Shown: piece after piece, positions 1-10,450 of the stretch
How the letters are laid out: every line of letters begins with the position of its first letter
Position numbering within the stretch: position 1 is the stretch's first letter
NCBI GenBank assembly: GCA_032718475.1
Contig: JAUCBJ010005012.1
Location: 1-62,763 of the forward strand
Source: Nemertoderma westbladi
Taxonomy: Eukaryota > Xenacoelomorpha > Nemertodermatida > Nemertodermatidae
Direction of reading: 5' to 3'
DNA length: 62,763 nucleotides
Translations under genes and position numbers: made by a program
Notes under the pieces: generated by a model
What the model saw: the letters and a program-made list of their open reading frames with translations, nothing else
What the model was told of the DNA's origin: nothing
Databases searched by the model: none

Positions 1-71
1 AAACATATCTCAATATTACCAGTCAACAGAATCTAGAAACTCGATATCCTCCAAGTATACATCATGACCGC

Positions 72-1088
72 ATGGTAGAACTCAAACGGCTCTATTCCAC
101 TATGATGTATCTTACCGCTGATCGACCGCTGCCTGTTGCACCGGATAGCTTCGAACGGATGGAGGAGTATTGTGAACTGGAGAAAGATCACTCGAGTTTC
201 CCCTACAAGACGTGCGTCTTTGGTGTTGTTGCGATGGATGCCCTAGACCCAACCAACAAACGGAAAGACCTAAACATCCGTGGAGACGTTGTATTAAACA
301 CGGTTTTACTCGCTATACTTACGGGAGTTTCGAGCGAAATTTGTTTGACGTATCACCTACGCTCGTTCGACTCAGACGATCCTTAAATAAACCAATGATC
401 AGAGTTCCGGAATACTCGATCAGACCTCCTCATTCCCTAGTGAGACCTCAGACTCTTGATCCTATTAGTATGACGGATCCTCCCGAGCTGTACTCACTGT
501 TCAAAGATCTAGTGTTACCTGAACAATTAGTCGGTGGCACCCCGGTTGTGGGCTTCCTAGATATTAGCCCATCTTACTTAGCCGTATTGGGACGCGGACA
601 CCTAATATCGCCATTCAACCGTATAGTCGTCCCAGTCTAACGCGATACAACCCTTCATCAAGGTGGAGGAGAGCGTTGTACGAAACGAGTTAAACGCTAT
701 TCTACAAAGATCAGAAAGGAAACCTGCGTTTGTTCAGATAAACGTAAGTTGTAACAGCAAGTCCAAGCGATAAACGAATTGGCTTTATCTCAGTTCGATT
801 GGGAAATCCAGAATCTCTAAGACGATATTGAGCTTGGATGACCCTATTCTCGGCGAGAGTTTTGGACGAACGTATCCAACGATGAGCGGAGGAAAATCAG
901 CTCGAGGAGAAGCATATCGAAACGGCGGATACCCCGACTATAATCCTACACCTTCTGATGCAATCATATTGCACCCTTCATCCAGGAGTTATATAGCCCT
1001 CCTCGTAAAGTGGCTCCCCCCAAAGAGAAAAGGACTCTTACTAGCCTCAAAAAAACTGCGTAAACGCCGTCCGCGTAAGAAAGACTAA
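72..1088 (+). pseudogene. Family O gag-like protein, decayed copy A
   Basis: I do not recognise a named family. Residues encoded at 72-210 and 335-610 match the minus-strand locus at 25,700-26,120 closely (shared segments MEEYC, DVSPTL, PPELYSLFKDLVLPEQL, GTPVVG). After about 650 the copy jumps, with stops, to the C-terminal tail of the family: 920-1080 encodes a DAIxLHPSxRSY segment and a Lys/Arg-rich end, matching 12,613-12,860. The middle of the protein is therefore deleted. A roughly 115-bp stretch after KTCV is absent from the 26-kb copy and the frame shifts across it, so neither copy is intact. The basic tail suggests nucleic-acid binding (inference). The element runs off the left window edge. 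Confidence 0.6.
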
Positions 1089-1589
1089 CTGTTTAGAGTA
1101 TTTTTATATTTTAGAAACTGTGATTTTGTATATTTTATAGACTTAAATCCCATTTTCTGGGAGCGGTGTAAAAGCTTTTGTGGGATATAACTGGCCCTTT
1201 GCTCCGCAATCCAGTTCCCCCCCAAGGCGCTGGAATACTCTAAAAAGCTCCCTAACTCAAAGGATGAAAGCTACCGGCTGATTGGCTGATTTGCCTAGCG
1301 ACGGCCTCTTTGTTACGTTCGATCGGCCAACCAGAGCTATAACAACAGAGTATGCAACCAGAGCAACCGAGCGGAGTGACTCATTTTGTGTGCTGGCCAA
1401 GGGCTGCAAAAACCCTGATAGTTAGGCATTTAGACATTCGTGGAACCTGTGGAATCTGATGCTCTGCCAATGAGAGCTTTTCCTTTCTGTGTTGAAATCT
1501 ACCTGCAGCAGCTCACAGGGTTCAGTGTGTTGGTTTTCCTGATGCCATGAACATCGGCCATGGAATTATTCTGAATTATTCCAACATTA
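1089..1589. other. 3' flank of copy A, no gene seen
   Basis: The first 80 bases match the sequence following the tail at 12,640-12,720 (a T-rich stretch, then CCCATTTTCTGGGAGCGGT), so they are 3' untranslated sequence of family O. The rest shows no reading frame or repeat I recognise. Confidence 0.5.
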
Positions 1590-2366
1590 GAACGTCTTTA
1601 ATTATAAGAACACATAACTGTTACCGGCATGGCACGGTCACTGGTACAGAACGTAAGCACTACGGTACGGTACGTATTGCACATTATTTACTGCTATTTG
1701 CTGTTTGTTATTAAATGTATCATTCGTTTGCATATTGTTATTTGGAGAATAACTATAAACGATCAGAAACCCCGATCTTCTTGATACACTAAGGTTAGAG
1801 AGACCGGCTACATATAGCAATTGCGGCTTATATTATCGTGGTTTGTAGTGTGTAGTGAATTGAATGCTATTTTATAGGCCCTACAAATGCCGGTTGCTAT
1901 TCTCTTTATATATGATTAAAATCAGTGACTATCGGCAATTCAGTGTGCAGCGGTGTGCAATAGTCTGTATGTGCTTGTCCGCGTAACAAAGCATCTCCTA
2001 AAGAATGCGCCTTATGTGTAACTTATAATCCATTCGTTGTGTTTAGTGTAAGCCATAGCTCTGTTTATATAGATAGAGCGCCACGTCCTAAAGGAACTGC
2101 TAATATTTCCCGAAAGTGAATAATATTTGTCAGAGATTATATATTAACGATCAATCGAATAGTACGGTAGGCCTGCACCGCAATCAAATTAAAGCATCCG
2201 AATCCAGTCTCCCGGGTATATCCAGCGGGTGAATGGTCGCGCATAGACTGGCTTCGGCTAATGTTGGATTTATTTGTGTCAAATACTTGTCATAGGCTAA
2301 AGTCGATTTATAACCTAGAAGACATATAGATTTGGCGGGTTAAACTGCCAAAGGTCTTAAAAGCGC
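1590..2366 (-). repeat. Family O terminal repeat, diverged copy
   Basis: Read on the minus strand this aligns, with many differences, to 11,839-12,626 and 39,689-40,619. It starts GCGCTTTTAAGACCTTT and passes through the CTAAAGGAACTG segment (reverse complement of CAGTTCCTTTAG). It keeps an internal segment of about 150 bp with the GCATTCTTTAGGAG motif that is also present at 40,038 but lost at 12,190. It lies downstream of the family O tail, as it does at 12.6 kb, so it is either the element's 3' end or an LTR. Confidence 0.5.
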
Positions 2367-2656
2367 GAACAATTTCGCCTGATAGTTATGTTGCCCCATC
2401 TTTGATCTATCATATAAAAAAACTTTCATGTGATTAGGTTCAAAACTGTAAAAGCCTTAGAGTTTTAAGCGCAACCAAGTTTTTTTATTGTTAACTAGTA
2501 TTAACTAATATTAAATAACGAAAAACATTTTTTTTTCTGACCTGTCATGTAGAATAGCATCTTAGGCACCTATATGCCAAATTTTAGCCTAAACCAAACA
2601 ATTTTGAAACGCTGAGAGTGATAAATCGAAGAGTTCCTCGAAAATGGTGGTACCCC

Positions 2657-2657
<1 letters not shown>

Positions 2658-2706
<49 letters not shown>
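2658..2706 (+). repeat. 49-nt homopolymeric C tract
   Basis: An uninterrupted run of C from 2658 to 2706, preceded by ACCCCA. The minus strand is a G tract able to form stacked quadruplexes. The true length is uncertain because long homopolymers are hard to sequence. Confidence 0.9.
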
Positions 2707-2761
2707 TTAAACTTAGAAATTTGAAAATAGAACAACATACAGTAGGCCTATTCTATTTAAA

Positions 2762-3004
2762 AAATGAATTGGAGTTGATCAGTTAATGCAACTGTAATTA
2801 AAGCTGTAATATTATGATTTTGTTCAGAAATTGAAAAAATGAGAAAGCGCGTCACCGGGGGTTGAACCAGCGCTATACGTACGTTTCAGCCTATCAGGCC
2901 TCATCAGTAGCGCTAACCAGTTCACCACTTGTCCCTGACATTCACTATCCCACCTAATACACTTCTATTGAACAGGCAGTCTTAAGTTGCATATCCTATC
3001 TCTA
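2762..3004 (-). mobile_element. tRNA-derived hammerhead repeat, copy 1
   Basis: About 243 bp, repeated in the same orientation at 3,104-3,342 and inverted at 3,385-3,548. Read on the minus strand it carries an A-box-like GGCT/GTGAACTGGTTAGCG and a B box GGTTCAACCCC, the internal RNA polymerase III promoter of tRNA-derived SINEs. A hammerhead ribozyme core sits between the two boxes (separate entry). No long reading frame is present. The pairing of a tRNA promoter with a hammerhead resembles the known Smalpha repeats of schistosomes; that comparison is from knowledge, not alignment. Confidence 0.7.
2869..2914 (-). ncRNA. Hammerhead ribozyme, type I, minimal stem III (copy 1)
   Basis: On the minus strand the order is AGCGCTA, CTGATGA, a 5-bp stem II (GGCCT/AGGCT, loop GAT), GAAAC, a 4-nt loop, GTA, TAGCGCT. 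AGCGCTA pairs fully with TAGCGCT as a 7-bp stem I. Stem III is only 2 bp (AC/GT). Cleavage is predicted after GTA. All core nucleotides are present. Confidence 0.8.
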
Positions 3005-3103
3005 ACTCTGGACCTGCCGGCCTCAAGTATGTTAGAGTGAAACAGGAGGAAAGTACAAATAAATAAATATTCAGCTCGAGTATTGCTGCCAGGTGATATT
3101 AAT

Positions 3104-3342
3104 AAATGAATTGGAGCTGTTAATGCAACTGTAATTAAAGATGTAATATTATGGTTTTGTTCAGAAATGGAAAAAATGAGAAAGCGCGTCACCGGGGGTT
3201 GAACCAGCGCTATACGTACGTTTCAGCCTATCAGGCCTCATCAGTAGCGCTAACCAGTTCAGCCACTTGTCCCTGACATTCACTATCCCACCTAATCCAC
3301 TTCTATTGAACAGGCAGTCTTAAGTTGCATATCCTATCTCTG
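3104..3342 (-). mobile_element. tRNA-derived hammerhead repeat, copy 2
   Basis: Direct repeat of 2,762-3,004 with scattered substitutions and a few small indels. It has a complete A-box context (CAAGTGGCTGAACTGG on the minus strand), the B box GGTTCAACCCC and the hammerhead. The two copies lie head to tail about 100 bp apart, consistent with dimeric or tandem insertion. Confidence 0.7.
3206..3251 (-). ncRNA. Hammerhead ribozyme (copy 2)
   Basis: Identical to copy 1 across the core: CTGATGA, stem II GGCCT/AGGCT, GAAAC, a 2-bp stem III closing a GTAC loop, the GTA cleavage triplet and a 7-bp stem I. Confidence 0.8.
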
Positions 3343-3384
3343 ACCTGAGGATAAGCGATAGGCTGAAACGTACGTATAGTACTG

Positions 3385-3548
3385 TTTAATAGAAGTGGAT
3401 TAGGTGGGATAGTGAATGTCAGGGGACAAGTGGCTGAACTGGTTAGCGCTACTGATGAGGCCTGATAGGCTGAAACGTAGGTATAGCGCTGGTTCAACCC
3501 CCGGTGACGCGCTTTCTCATTTGTTCCATTTCTGAACAAAACCATAAA
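3385..3548 (+). mobile_element. tRNA-derived hammerhead repeat, copy 3 (inverted)
   Basis: Inverted relative to copies 1 and 2. It lacks their 5'-most part but keeps the A box, hammerhead, B box and the CATTTCTGAACAAAACCAT tail. A half copy (GATAGGCTGAAACGTACGTA) at 3,356-3,377 directly precedes it, so copies were joined or recombined here. Confidence 0.65.
3445..3490 (+). ncRNA. Hammerhead ribozyme (copy 3)
   Basis: Same fold as copies 1 and 2. The only core-region difference is the stem III loop, GTAG instead of GTAC. Keeping the 7-bp stem I in an inverted copy argues that the fold is a family trait. Confidence 0.8.
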
Positions 3549-3581
3549 ATTACATACTCCATAAAACTACTGTAAAACTTC

Positions 3582-3664
3582 CTGTATTTCACGTATACGT
3601 ATGCTCTAGTTTCATATTTCACTCGAGAGGGAAATATTCCCTCTCGATCTGGCGTGAAATACAG
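3582..3664. repeat. 83-bp inverted-repeat element
   Basis: Perfect 12-bp terminal inverted repeats CTGTATTTCACG and CGTGAAATACAG enclose a second hairpin GAGAGGG/CCCTCTC around 3,625-3,645. Compact MITE-like hairpin, no coding capacity. Confidence 0.6.
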
Positions 3665-4098
3665 TGATACTTTATTTAAATCGAATATATACTGTAGTTA
3701 TTATTTCCAGAAAAACATTTCGATTAGTTTCCATGAATGATCGACTAGTTGCATTGTTTTATACTGAACTTGGATGAAACCCAATTAATATTGCATTAAT
3801 AATTATTAATCATTATTAATCTAAAACTGCTTCAATGTGATTCACAGAGCATTATGTCCGTAAGAGTTGATTAATAGTGATATATTATCTATATTGTCAG
3901 GTGGTATTTAATAAATTAACTGCGGTTTGTAACAAACTACCTTCAATTTATATTCAATTAAATATTAATATATTTTCATCTTTCAAGTTAACCGTGTGTG
4001 TGTGGGATTTAAATAAGTTTCTTTGTCGCATGGTTTATATAATAACTATACTATATATTAGATTTAAATAAGGTAGCATTGTATGTCATGGGGAGCCA
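3665..4098. other. AT-rich spacer, nothing recognised
   Basis: Contains TTAATAAT-rich sequence and no reading frame with recognisable similarity. Confidence 0.5.
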
Positions 4099-4448
4099 CA
4101 CGGGGAGCTTATAGGTGAAATATACTGTAGGTAATAATGTATAACATACCCATGTAACTACAGAGACGGCCAGGTTTGGTAGCTGTACATTAATCAGCTG
4201 ACACAAACGCTGAGCCAATCAGAGCCTGGGTTGGAAAGGCGGGTAATGTGGATATTGAGTACAGCTATATTATCTGTTGCAACCCCATTATTAGTTTAGT
4301 TGTGTGCGAGCATTTAGATAGGGTGTAGTAGAGAACTTGTTTCTACTGGTTGGTAGTTAGCAGCCATTAAGAATCAATTAATACAGTTATTATCCAACAT
4401 TAGTACAATATTCAGTTACGTCTGACAGTCTATTATAACCAACGAACA
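4099..4448 (+). repeat. LTR-like repeat, probable 5' LTR of the BEL-like element
   Basis: About 350 bp, repeated in the same orientation at 45,942-46,293 with high identity, starting CACGGGGAGCTTA and ending CCAACGAACA. It lies 41 bp before the gag start codon at 4490, the right place for a 5' LTR. It ends in CA but its start is not TG, so the outer boundary is uncertain. The distant copy would be a solo LTR. Confidence 0.55.
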
Positions 4449-4569
4449 GTCAGCAGAATCAGATAGGCCTACGGTACCACTAGGGAAGGATGAGTGAGAC
4501 AGGATCGAATGGCGAGAGTGGAGAAGGGGACCAGATGGCCAATGGACAAACCGACTGTGATCGGGCTGG

Positions 4570-5577
4570 TGTCATAGATAGATTTATTATGTAAAACAAT
4601 AACAAATACACCAACCAATTTACCAGTATAAAGGTATTGTCCAACATAACATATAGGATTACCCCTAAAGCTTTGCAGCTTATTTCCAAGGGGGTCCTTT
4701 ATGTTACTTGGTTACAAATACAATATTACACTACGCTAACCTAAAACCAATATAAAAGGTAATTACACTATGTACATGTACAACTTTACCGAGAGCGTGA
4801 CAAGTCCGACTCAACGATAAAGATGTAATGTACAGAACAATTTAATATAAAACGTAATTACAGTATAAATAGTAAATAATTAATAAACTAATAACTTACT
4901 GTAGGACTATTGTACCTATTTTTACATTGCACACGGAGGTGAGATTTAACTGCAGATTTAAAAGAATGTTGATTATCTAGGTTTTTAATTTCATTAGGCA
5001 GAGCGTTCCAATTTTTAATACCGTTAAAAAAGAAAGTATCAGATTCAAAGGATTTACAATTCGGGAGGTAAAAGTTTGAAGCACTAGCTCTGGTACTGTA
5101 AGAGTGTGTATCGCGTACTCTGTTGAATTTTTGTTCTAGGTAATTGGGTCATTTACCATTATACACTTTATGCACATGGTTAAGGCGTGGCTTCTTAACT
5201 CTACTATCTAAGTTAAGTAGTCCAGATTCAGAAAAGTCATCTGGAGTTGGTGGTGCCTAGGTTTGTAGTCTTTAATCAATCGTACTACTTTATTCTGAGC
5301 TACTTTTAATTTAGATTTAAGCTGTTTGGTTAAGCCTTCATACCAAGAAGAGCACGCATAGTCCATGTGACACTGTATTAAAGAAGAGCAAAGTAACTTG
5401 CGGGAGTCGGTGTTTAAACTATTTTTATTTCTGTACAGAAACCTAAGCCTACTGTTAACTTTCGAGAAAATATTTTTCACTGTACTTTCTCCTGATAAGC
5501 AGTTCTCCAATGTGGCGCCTAAATATTTAAATTCCTTTTTATTTTCAATCTTATGTCCATTAATACTTTTTTGTTGT
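4570..5577 (-). pseudogene. 5'-truncated LINE, C-terminal RT fragment
   Basis: Minus-strand translation from 5,571 gives EFKYLGATLENCLSGE, LRFLYRNKNSL, SSLIQCHMDYACSSWYEGL and, after a frame break near 5,210, WNALPNEIKNL near the 3' end (about 4,980-5,020). These are the post-catalytic RT thumb and C-terminal segments shared by CR1/L2/RTE-type LINEs. The catalytic YxDD part is missing, as expected from 5' truncation. It splits the gag frame of the surrounding BEL-like element. TGTCA occurs at both edges (4,570 and 5,575) and may be a short target duplication. Confidence 0.7.
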
Positions 5578-7845
5578 CAGACCAGGACTGACCACCAGGT
5601 TTGTGGAACAACGATAGTGGGCGTCGGTAGGGATCCAGGGGAGGACGTTGGGGACCCGAGAGTGAAGATGGGTGGAGCGAGCTAGAAAGAATCAGGTTGA
5701 TTCGACAATAACATCATAGCAGGATTGCCGAGGTAAATAACTATTTAGACCACCTAATAAAATTTGCTAACCCTGAACTGTCCAACCATCAGGCCTTTAT
5801 TATAGTGAGCGATCAACACAGACTATTATGTAGTGGTGTGCTAGATTTTAATATTTTAGTAGTAGGGCCTTATAAAATGACCCGTGTGGGGGTGAGAGTA
5901 GATAAAAGGGAGGGGGTGGGGGAGCAAAACTGCTCCCAAGAGCAGTGTAGTGGGGTCAACACCCTCTAAAATATTAAGAAGGGTGGTTGCCATTGATGTG
6001 GCGAGTCAAAAGCAAACAATAGAAATGAAACAGGAAAGTTTAGACAGAGAGAATATAGAGATAGAGAGAGTGGAAAGAGAAAGAATGGAGTGAGATAGAG
6101 AGTTAGAAAAATTGAGAGTGGAGCAGGAGGTGGGGGAAGAAGCGAATCAAGAGGCGGAAAGGGCGAGAATATTGGCGGGAAGAGTGGAAAGAGTAAGAAA
6201 GCAAGAAAATAAGGCAAGAGAGGCGAAAGAAAGATTAAATAAGACAGTGGTAGAGCAAGAAGAAATAGAAAAAGGAGAGAAAGGTTAGCTGATCAGAATA
6301 AAAGATTACAAGAATGGCGTATAGAGCAGGATATATTAAATAAATTGGTGAGAATGGGATTTTCAGTGAGTGGGAGGGGAGAGAGTAGTATGCGGAGCGA
6401 GCAGAGTGAACGCATTGTGGGTAATAAAAATAATGACGGTTCTGTTGACAGCTTTGTTTCCAGATCAATAAGCGATATACACAGACAGACAAACCGTTGG
6501 TGCAATAATACAGGTAATACACTCCGAACAAACAGACAAACATTACAACGTAAATAGTAATATGGTTAACAATTTTATAAATTGTAGCGCACATAATTAT
6601 AATAATAATACTGGTAACATTAGCAATCCTATGGCAGGAGGAGGCGACCAGGGTAGGGGAGCGACAGTGATGAGCAGGCGAGTGGGAATTGTGAGCAAGA
6701 GGCGAGTCGATGGATGGATTGATGAAGGAAACACAAATACTTGAGTGTGGGAGCAGAGGGGCAACCCAATTATAGTGTATCGATGGGAACAGGATCGCGG
6801 AGAGGATTGATGGATTCGGGATGAAGTTGATCGACGGAATGTTGATTAAACAGATTCCGAGGGAGTCAAGATGAGTTTGCAGAACCTGTGCAGAGTCGTG
6901 CAGGATGCGAGTCGATTAAACAAACAGGCTGTTAGAACAAACAGTGCAGATGCCGATGACTGGTGACAGTATGCGAGCACACCACTAGGGAGTGTAACTC
7001 GTAAAAATTATATTCAACACGAGATTACCATAGATCAAATAATAGACACCAGAACAGTAGGCTGTAGGCCGGAAGGTGGGGATTCAAGCGCGGCACAAGA
7101 GGCGTAGGCCTCGCTGCTAAACATGGAGACAGCAGCTTATGTACCAGTAGGCAGAAACACGTGTGATAGGCCTATACTGGTACCTGCGGAACAGCAAGAT
7201 CACCCATTGGGGTTTAACCATAGCGTTGATAAAGATATGATATATGATATAAGATATAAATATTCACTTTAGTATACTAGTTAGGCTTATTTACAGTTAT
7301 GGTACTGCAAAACAGTATAATATTATCAATACACAGCAAATAAATAATTGTAAAATTAATACTGAAGAACAGTATTATAATAATAATAATGTGAATGGTT
7401 TGGTACAATATCAATTACCAATCGGAACGAATAATCTACAATATAATCCATACAGTACGACGTACAATGCTGGACAAAATAACACAGAAAATCTAAACGT
7501 TTGTAGGGAGAGAGAGAGAGTGCAAATATAAGCGCGCAGACGGTAGACACCAACATGTGGAAGGGTGGACTACCACTGATGAAATAAGCGATGAGGGGAC
7601 AACAGGAGGCGAGCCATGCCACGAAGCAAGGATACAAAGGGAATCCGCAGAGCAATATTGGTTGTAACGTGGTGACGAATATACAGGGCAACAGCATAGA
7701 GCAACAAACCAAGGGAATGGCTTCACTTATGGAAGCACTAAAGACAAGAATAGAGTTGCCACTGGTGGAACCATTTAAATTCGACAGTAGCAGACCAGAG
7801 GAGTACATACAGTTTAGAAGAATATACAGTAACGAGATTTTCAGT

Positions 7846-7874
7846 TATAGTTATATATATATATATATATATAG
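7846..7874 (+). repeat. TA microsatellite
   Basis: Alternating TA repeat flanked on both sides by GTTATAGTT, inside the dead gag region. Confidence 0.8.
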
Positions 7875-7896
7875 TTATAGTTTATATATTAACGAG

Positions 7897-8257
7897 ATAG
7901 AGTTGGATCATCCTTAGTCCTGTTTAATTACTTAATAATTTATACAATCTATGGATGTTAAACACATATGCAATAACATTCGTTTGCAGTACAGGTCATA
8001 ACTGCTACTGTATTAAAATACTGATTAAATCCATCCATAAGGAGGACTGTATTCAATAGCAACCGTAAGGTAGCTTTCCACCTATAGCAAATCAATCGGA
8101 AAGATGCAGGCGCCTCCGTGGTGTAGTGGTTAGCATACCTGAACATTTATCGGGTCGGGAGATGCGGGTTCGATCCCCGCTGGGGATCGAAATTCATTTT
8201 TTCCACTCCATTTGCTATAGAGTTGGATCATCCTAAGTCCTGTTTAATTACTTAATA
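7897..8257 (+). mobile_element. tRNA-derived SINE with 41-bp target duplication
   Basis: A 279-bp insertion (7,938-8,216) is bounded by 41-bp direct repeats (7,897-7,937 and 8,217-8,257) differing at one base and starting ATAGAGTTGGATCATCC. The insert ends in a tRNA-like domain (next entry) and a short T-rich tail. The direct repeats lie in the gag reading region, so they are duplicated target, not element ends. Confidence 0.75.
8112..8187 (+). tRNA. tRNA-like domain of the SINE (not a functional tRNA)
   Basis: A box GTGTAGTGGTTAGC and B box GGTTCGATCCC are correctly spaced. The T arm GCGGG/CCCGC is perfect and an anticodon stem ACCTG/CGGGT can form, but with a 9-nt loop. The acceptor stem has a C-A mismatch and several G-T pairs. 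A tRNA-derived promoter module is more likely than a working tRNA. Confidence 0.7.
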
Positions 8258-9587
8258 TTCACAAATAAAATAAAGAAAGCAATCATTACACTCAAAACAC
8301 CCTATGAGTTATCATCTCAAAATATCAGGAAATATCACAATGATAGTAGAGGCATTGCCAAAGTGGATTATGAATAAATGGAGAGAAGAGGCTTTCAAAA
8401 CACGGGTGAACAAAGGAGCGGAACCAGGCCAGAAGAATTAGCGAGATTATTGTTTCACCAAGCAGAAGTACTAACGGACCCGATATATAGGGAAGAAAAT
8501 CTAACTAAACTCGCAAGAATTAAATATAAACAATGTGCAGAGCATAGTACAGAAGATCAAATGCCAAGGCTACGATAATCGCTTCCATATGCAAATATAC
8601 AGAATGAAGGAAGCAGAATAGGATATCAGGGAAGGAACAACAATAGCAACTTCCAACAACAAGCACAAAGAGAGGAGTCAAATGACCATATGACTCTCGA
8701 GAAACATGTCAAATACACAATAACGAGACCCACGATACAGGAAACTGTCCCGAATGGAAGGCGATACATGGAGATGAAAAACATGAGATGAGAAACATTG
8801 AGACAAGGACTGTGCCACAAATGTGTAAAGAGAGGACATAGAGAGTATTCGTGTACATTTGGGAGACCTTACTCGGGAACTGAACAAAATAACAACATGG
8901 GAACTGCGATGGAAGAGGAAAGGGAGAAGAGCACAGTGCTACTCGGAGTATTACCTGCGAGAATCCGGGGTGTGGATGGTTAATCAGTAATGACGCTAAT
9001 GTTATAGATAGCAGTGTTGCATTCACACTCGCTGAGAAATTAATAGCGGACATGATAGCATGGATACCGAGACCAAAAGATATGGCTGTGACAACTATAA
9101 CTAGTAAGGACGAAGTAGTGAAGATGAGGATACGACAGTGCTTGATAGAGTCTATCATGCCACGATGTGGGTTCTCAGAGAGGTGTGATCCTTTACGGAT
9201 CACAGAAACCCTAAATGTTAACTCGAGAAGACCAACTAATATATAAAACGAACAATTATAAACACCTTAATAGGATAGATTTCAGGATACCGTATCTCGA
9301 TGTACCGAAAGTCTCATTAATAGTTGCAATGGACTGCCCAACTGTTCACAATAGATTGAAGGTGGTGCTCGGGGAGAAAGGTTCTGATGATCCAGTTGCG
9401 ATATTAAGGGCATTCGGGTGGACACTAAGTGGACTGGTTAGCAAAGTGAGGAAGATAAATACATCCCTGCAATCCGGATGTATGCTGATAATGACTATGA
9501 CAGAGGACCAAAAATCAGATAGAGGCGAGTTGTAGACACGGTCTATCGGTTATGACCCAGATGTCAGGCACTAGTAGTAGAAAGAAA

Positions 9588-9735
9588 GGGTTCCCCCGCG
9601 AAGTCCTCCCTATGTTGTTCTATGGGACTTTGCTCGGAGGGCTATTGGAACGGAGCTATTTAATAGGGTTCACTAGCAAAGTCTTCCCTATGCTGTTCTA
9701 TGGGACATTCCTCGGAGGGCTATTGCAAATGTGCA
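9588..9735 (+). repeat. Two diverged 80-bp direct repeats
   Basis: The block CGAAGTCCTCCCTATG...TCTATGGGAC...CTCGGAGGGCTATTG occurs at about 9,598-9,655 and again at about 9,678-9,728. A 65-codon frame across it contains the duplication but resembles no protein. Confidence 0.6.
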
Positions 9736-9739
9736 ATTT

Positions 9740-10450
9740 TTATTGATTTCATGGACCATCTGCCGCCACTATTCATTCGCATCGCTGCCGCATCAACCAA
9801 TGATCGATATTCAACTATGCGATGCATGCCTAGCCCCACACTCCCTCGGTTACTCTCCGTTTCGCCACGATGACAGCGACAATGATGATCTAATGTAGTA
9901 TCTCATCATCTTTACGGTCAGTCACAGTCCTTGCCCTCTTCCGCACACACGCATATACTGCGCTATGCTATTATATTGATTGCCAACTCAATGATTTACC
10001 CGCTACTCGACCGCTGTTACCAACCAGCGCCAGTGTGAGTGTTATATGGGACTTGAAATCCCGCTACGCGTACACGTACACGTTGTCACATTTTCATAGT
10101 TACTCATCCTAACCCTATCGCATCTGCCCCATATTGATGCCTAACATTGCTATTAAACTGTACGTTTTTTATTATAATTATTGATTATTATTATTACGCA
10201 CAACCCAATGATTCATATTCATACACGTATTTCCTACCCGCGCTACCAACCAACCATTCATCCACATTGCATCCCATCTCTTTTCTTATTTGTCATTGAC
10301 TATGCCACATATTTCTTGCTTACGTGTTATATTCAGAAATTATATATAACTGATTGTTTCTATTAAAATTCATCACTTGTAATCTCAATTTATTACAGCG
10401 ATACGGTTTAAAATTTTTCACTTGTAATATTTTTCGATTTATTTATTATT
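9740..10450. other. Spacer, nothing recognised
   Basis: AT-rich. No conserved reading frame or repeat recognised. Confidence 0.5.

Larger units (their letters stand above)
4490..9535 (+). pseudogene. BEL/Pao-like gag-protease, dead
   Basis: Gag starts at ATG 4490 (MSETGSNGESG). A LINE interrupts it at about 4,570-5,577. From about 5,740 a segment NYLDHLIKFANPEL...VVGPY...GVRV is clearly homologous to the gag of the 13-19 kb element (RYFDHLVCFGQREL...YVGPY...GVKV). A Glu/Arg-rich coiled coil follows (5,990-6,300), then Asn-rich linkers (6,480-6,620 and 7,340-7,500). Next come a gag segment ALKTRIELPLVEPFKF (7,725-7,770), a CCHC knuckle LCHKCVKRGHREYSC (8,812-8,856), an aspartic-protease remnant (8,990-9,060) and the post-protease motif AFGWTLSG (9,410-9,433). 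More than twenty stops and frameshifts are present. No reverse transcriptase follows before 9.6 kb. Confidence 0.65.

Noticed and set aside
8112-8187. Functional tRNA gene
   Set aside because: Acceptor stem mismatched, anticodon loop 9 nt, and located in a SINE with target duplication.
9552-9746. 65-codon frame with an internal repeat as a small gene
   Set aside because: Reflects an 80-bp DNA duplication; no homologue recognised.
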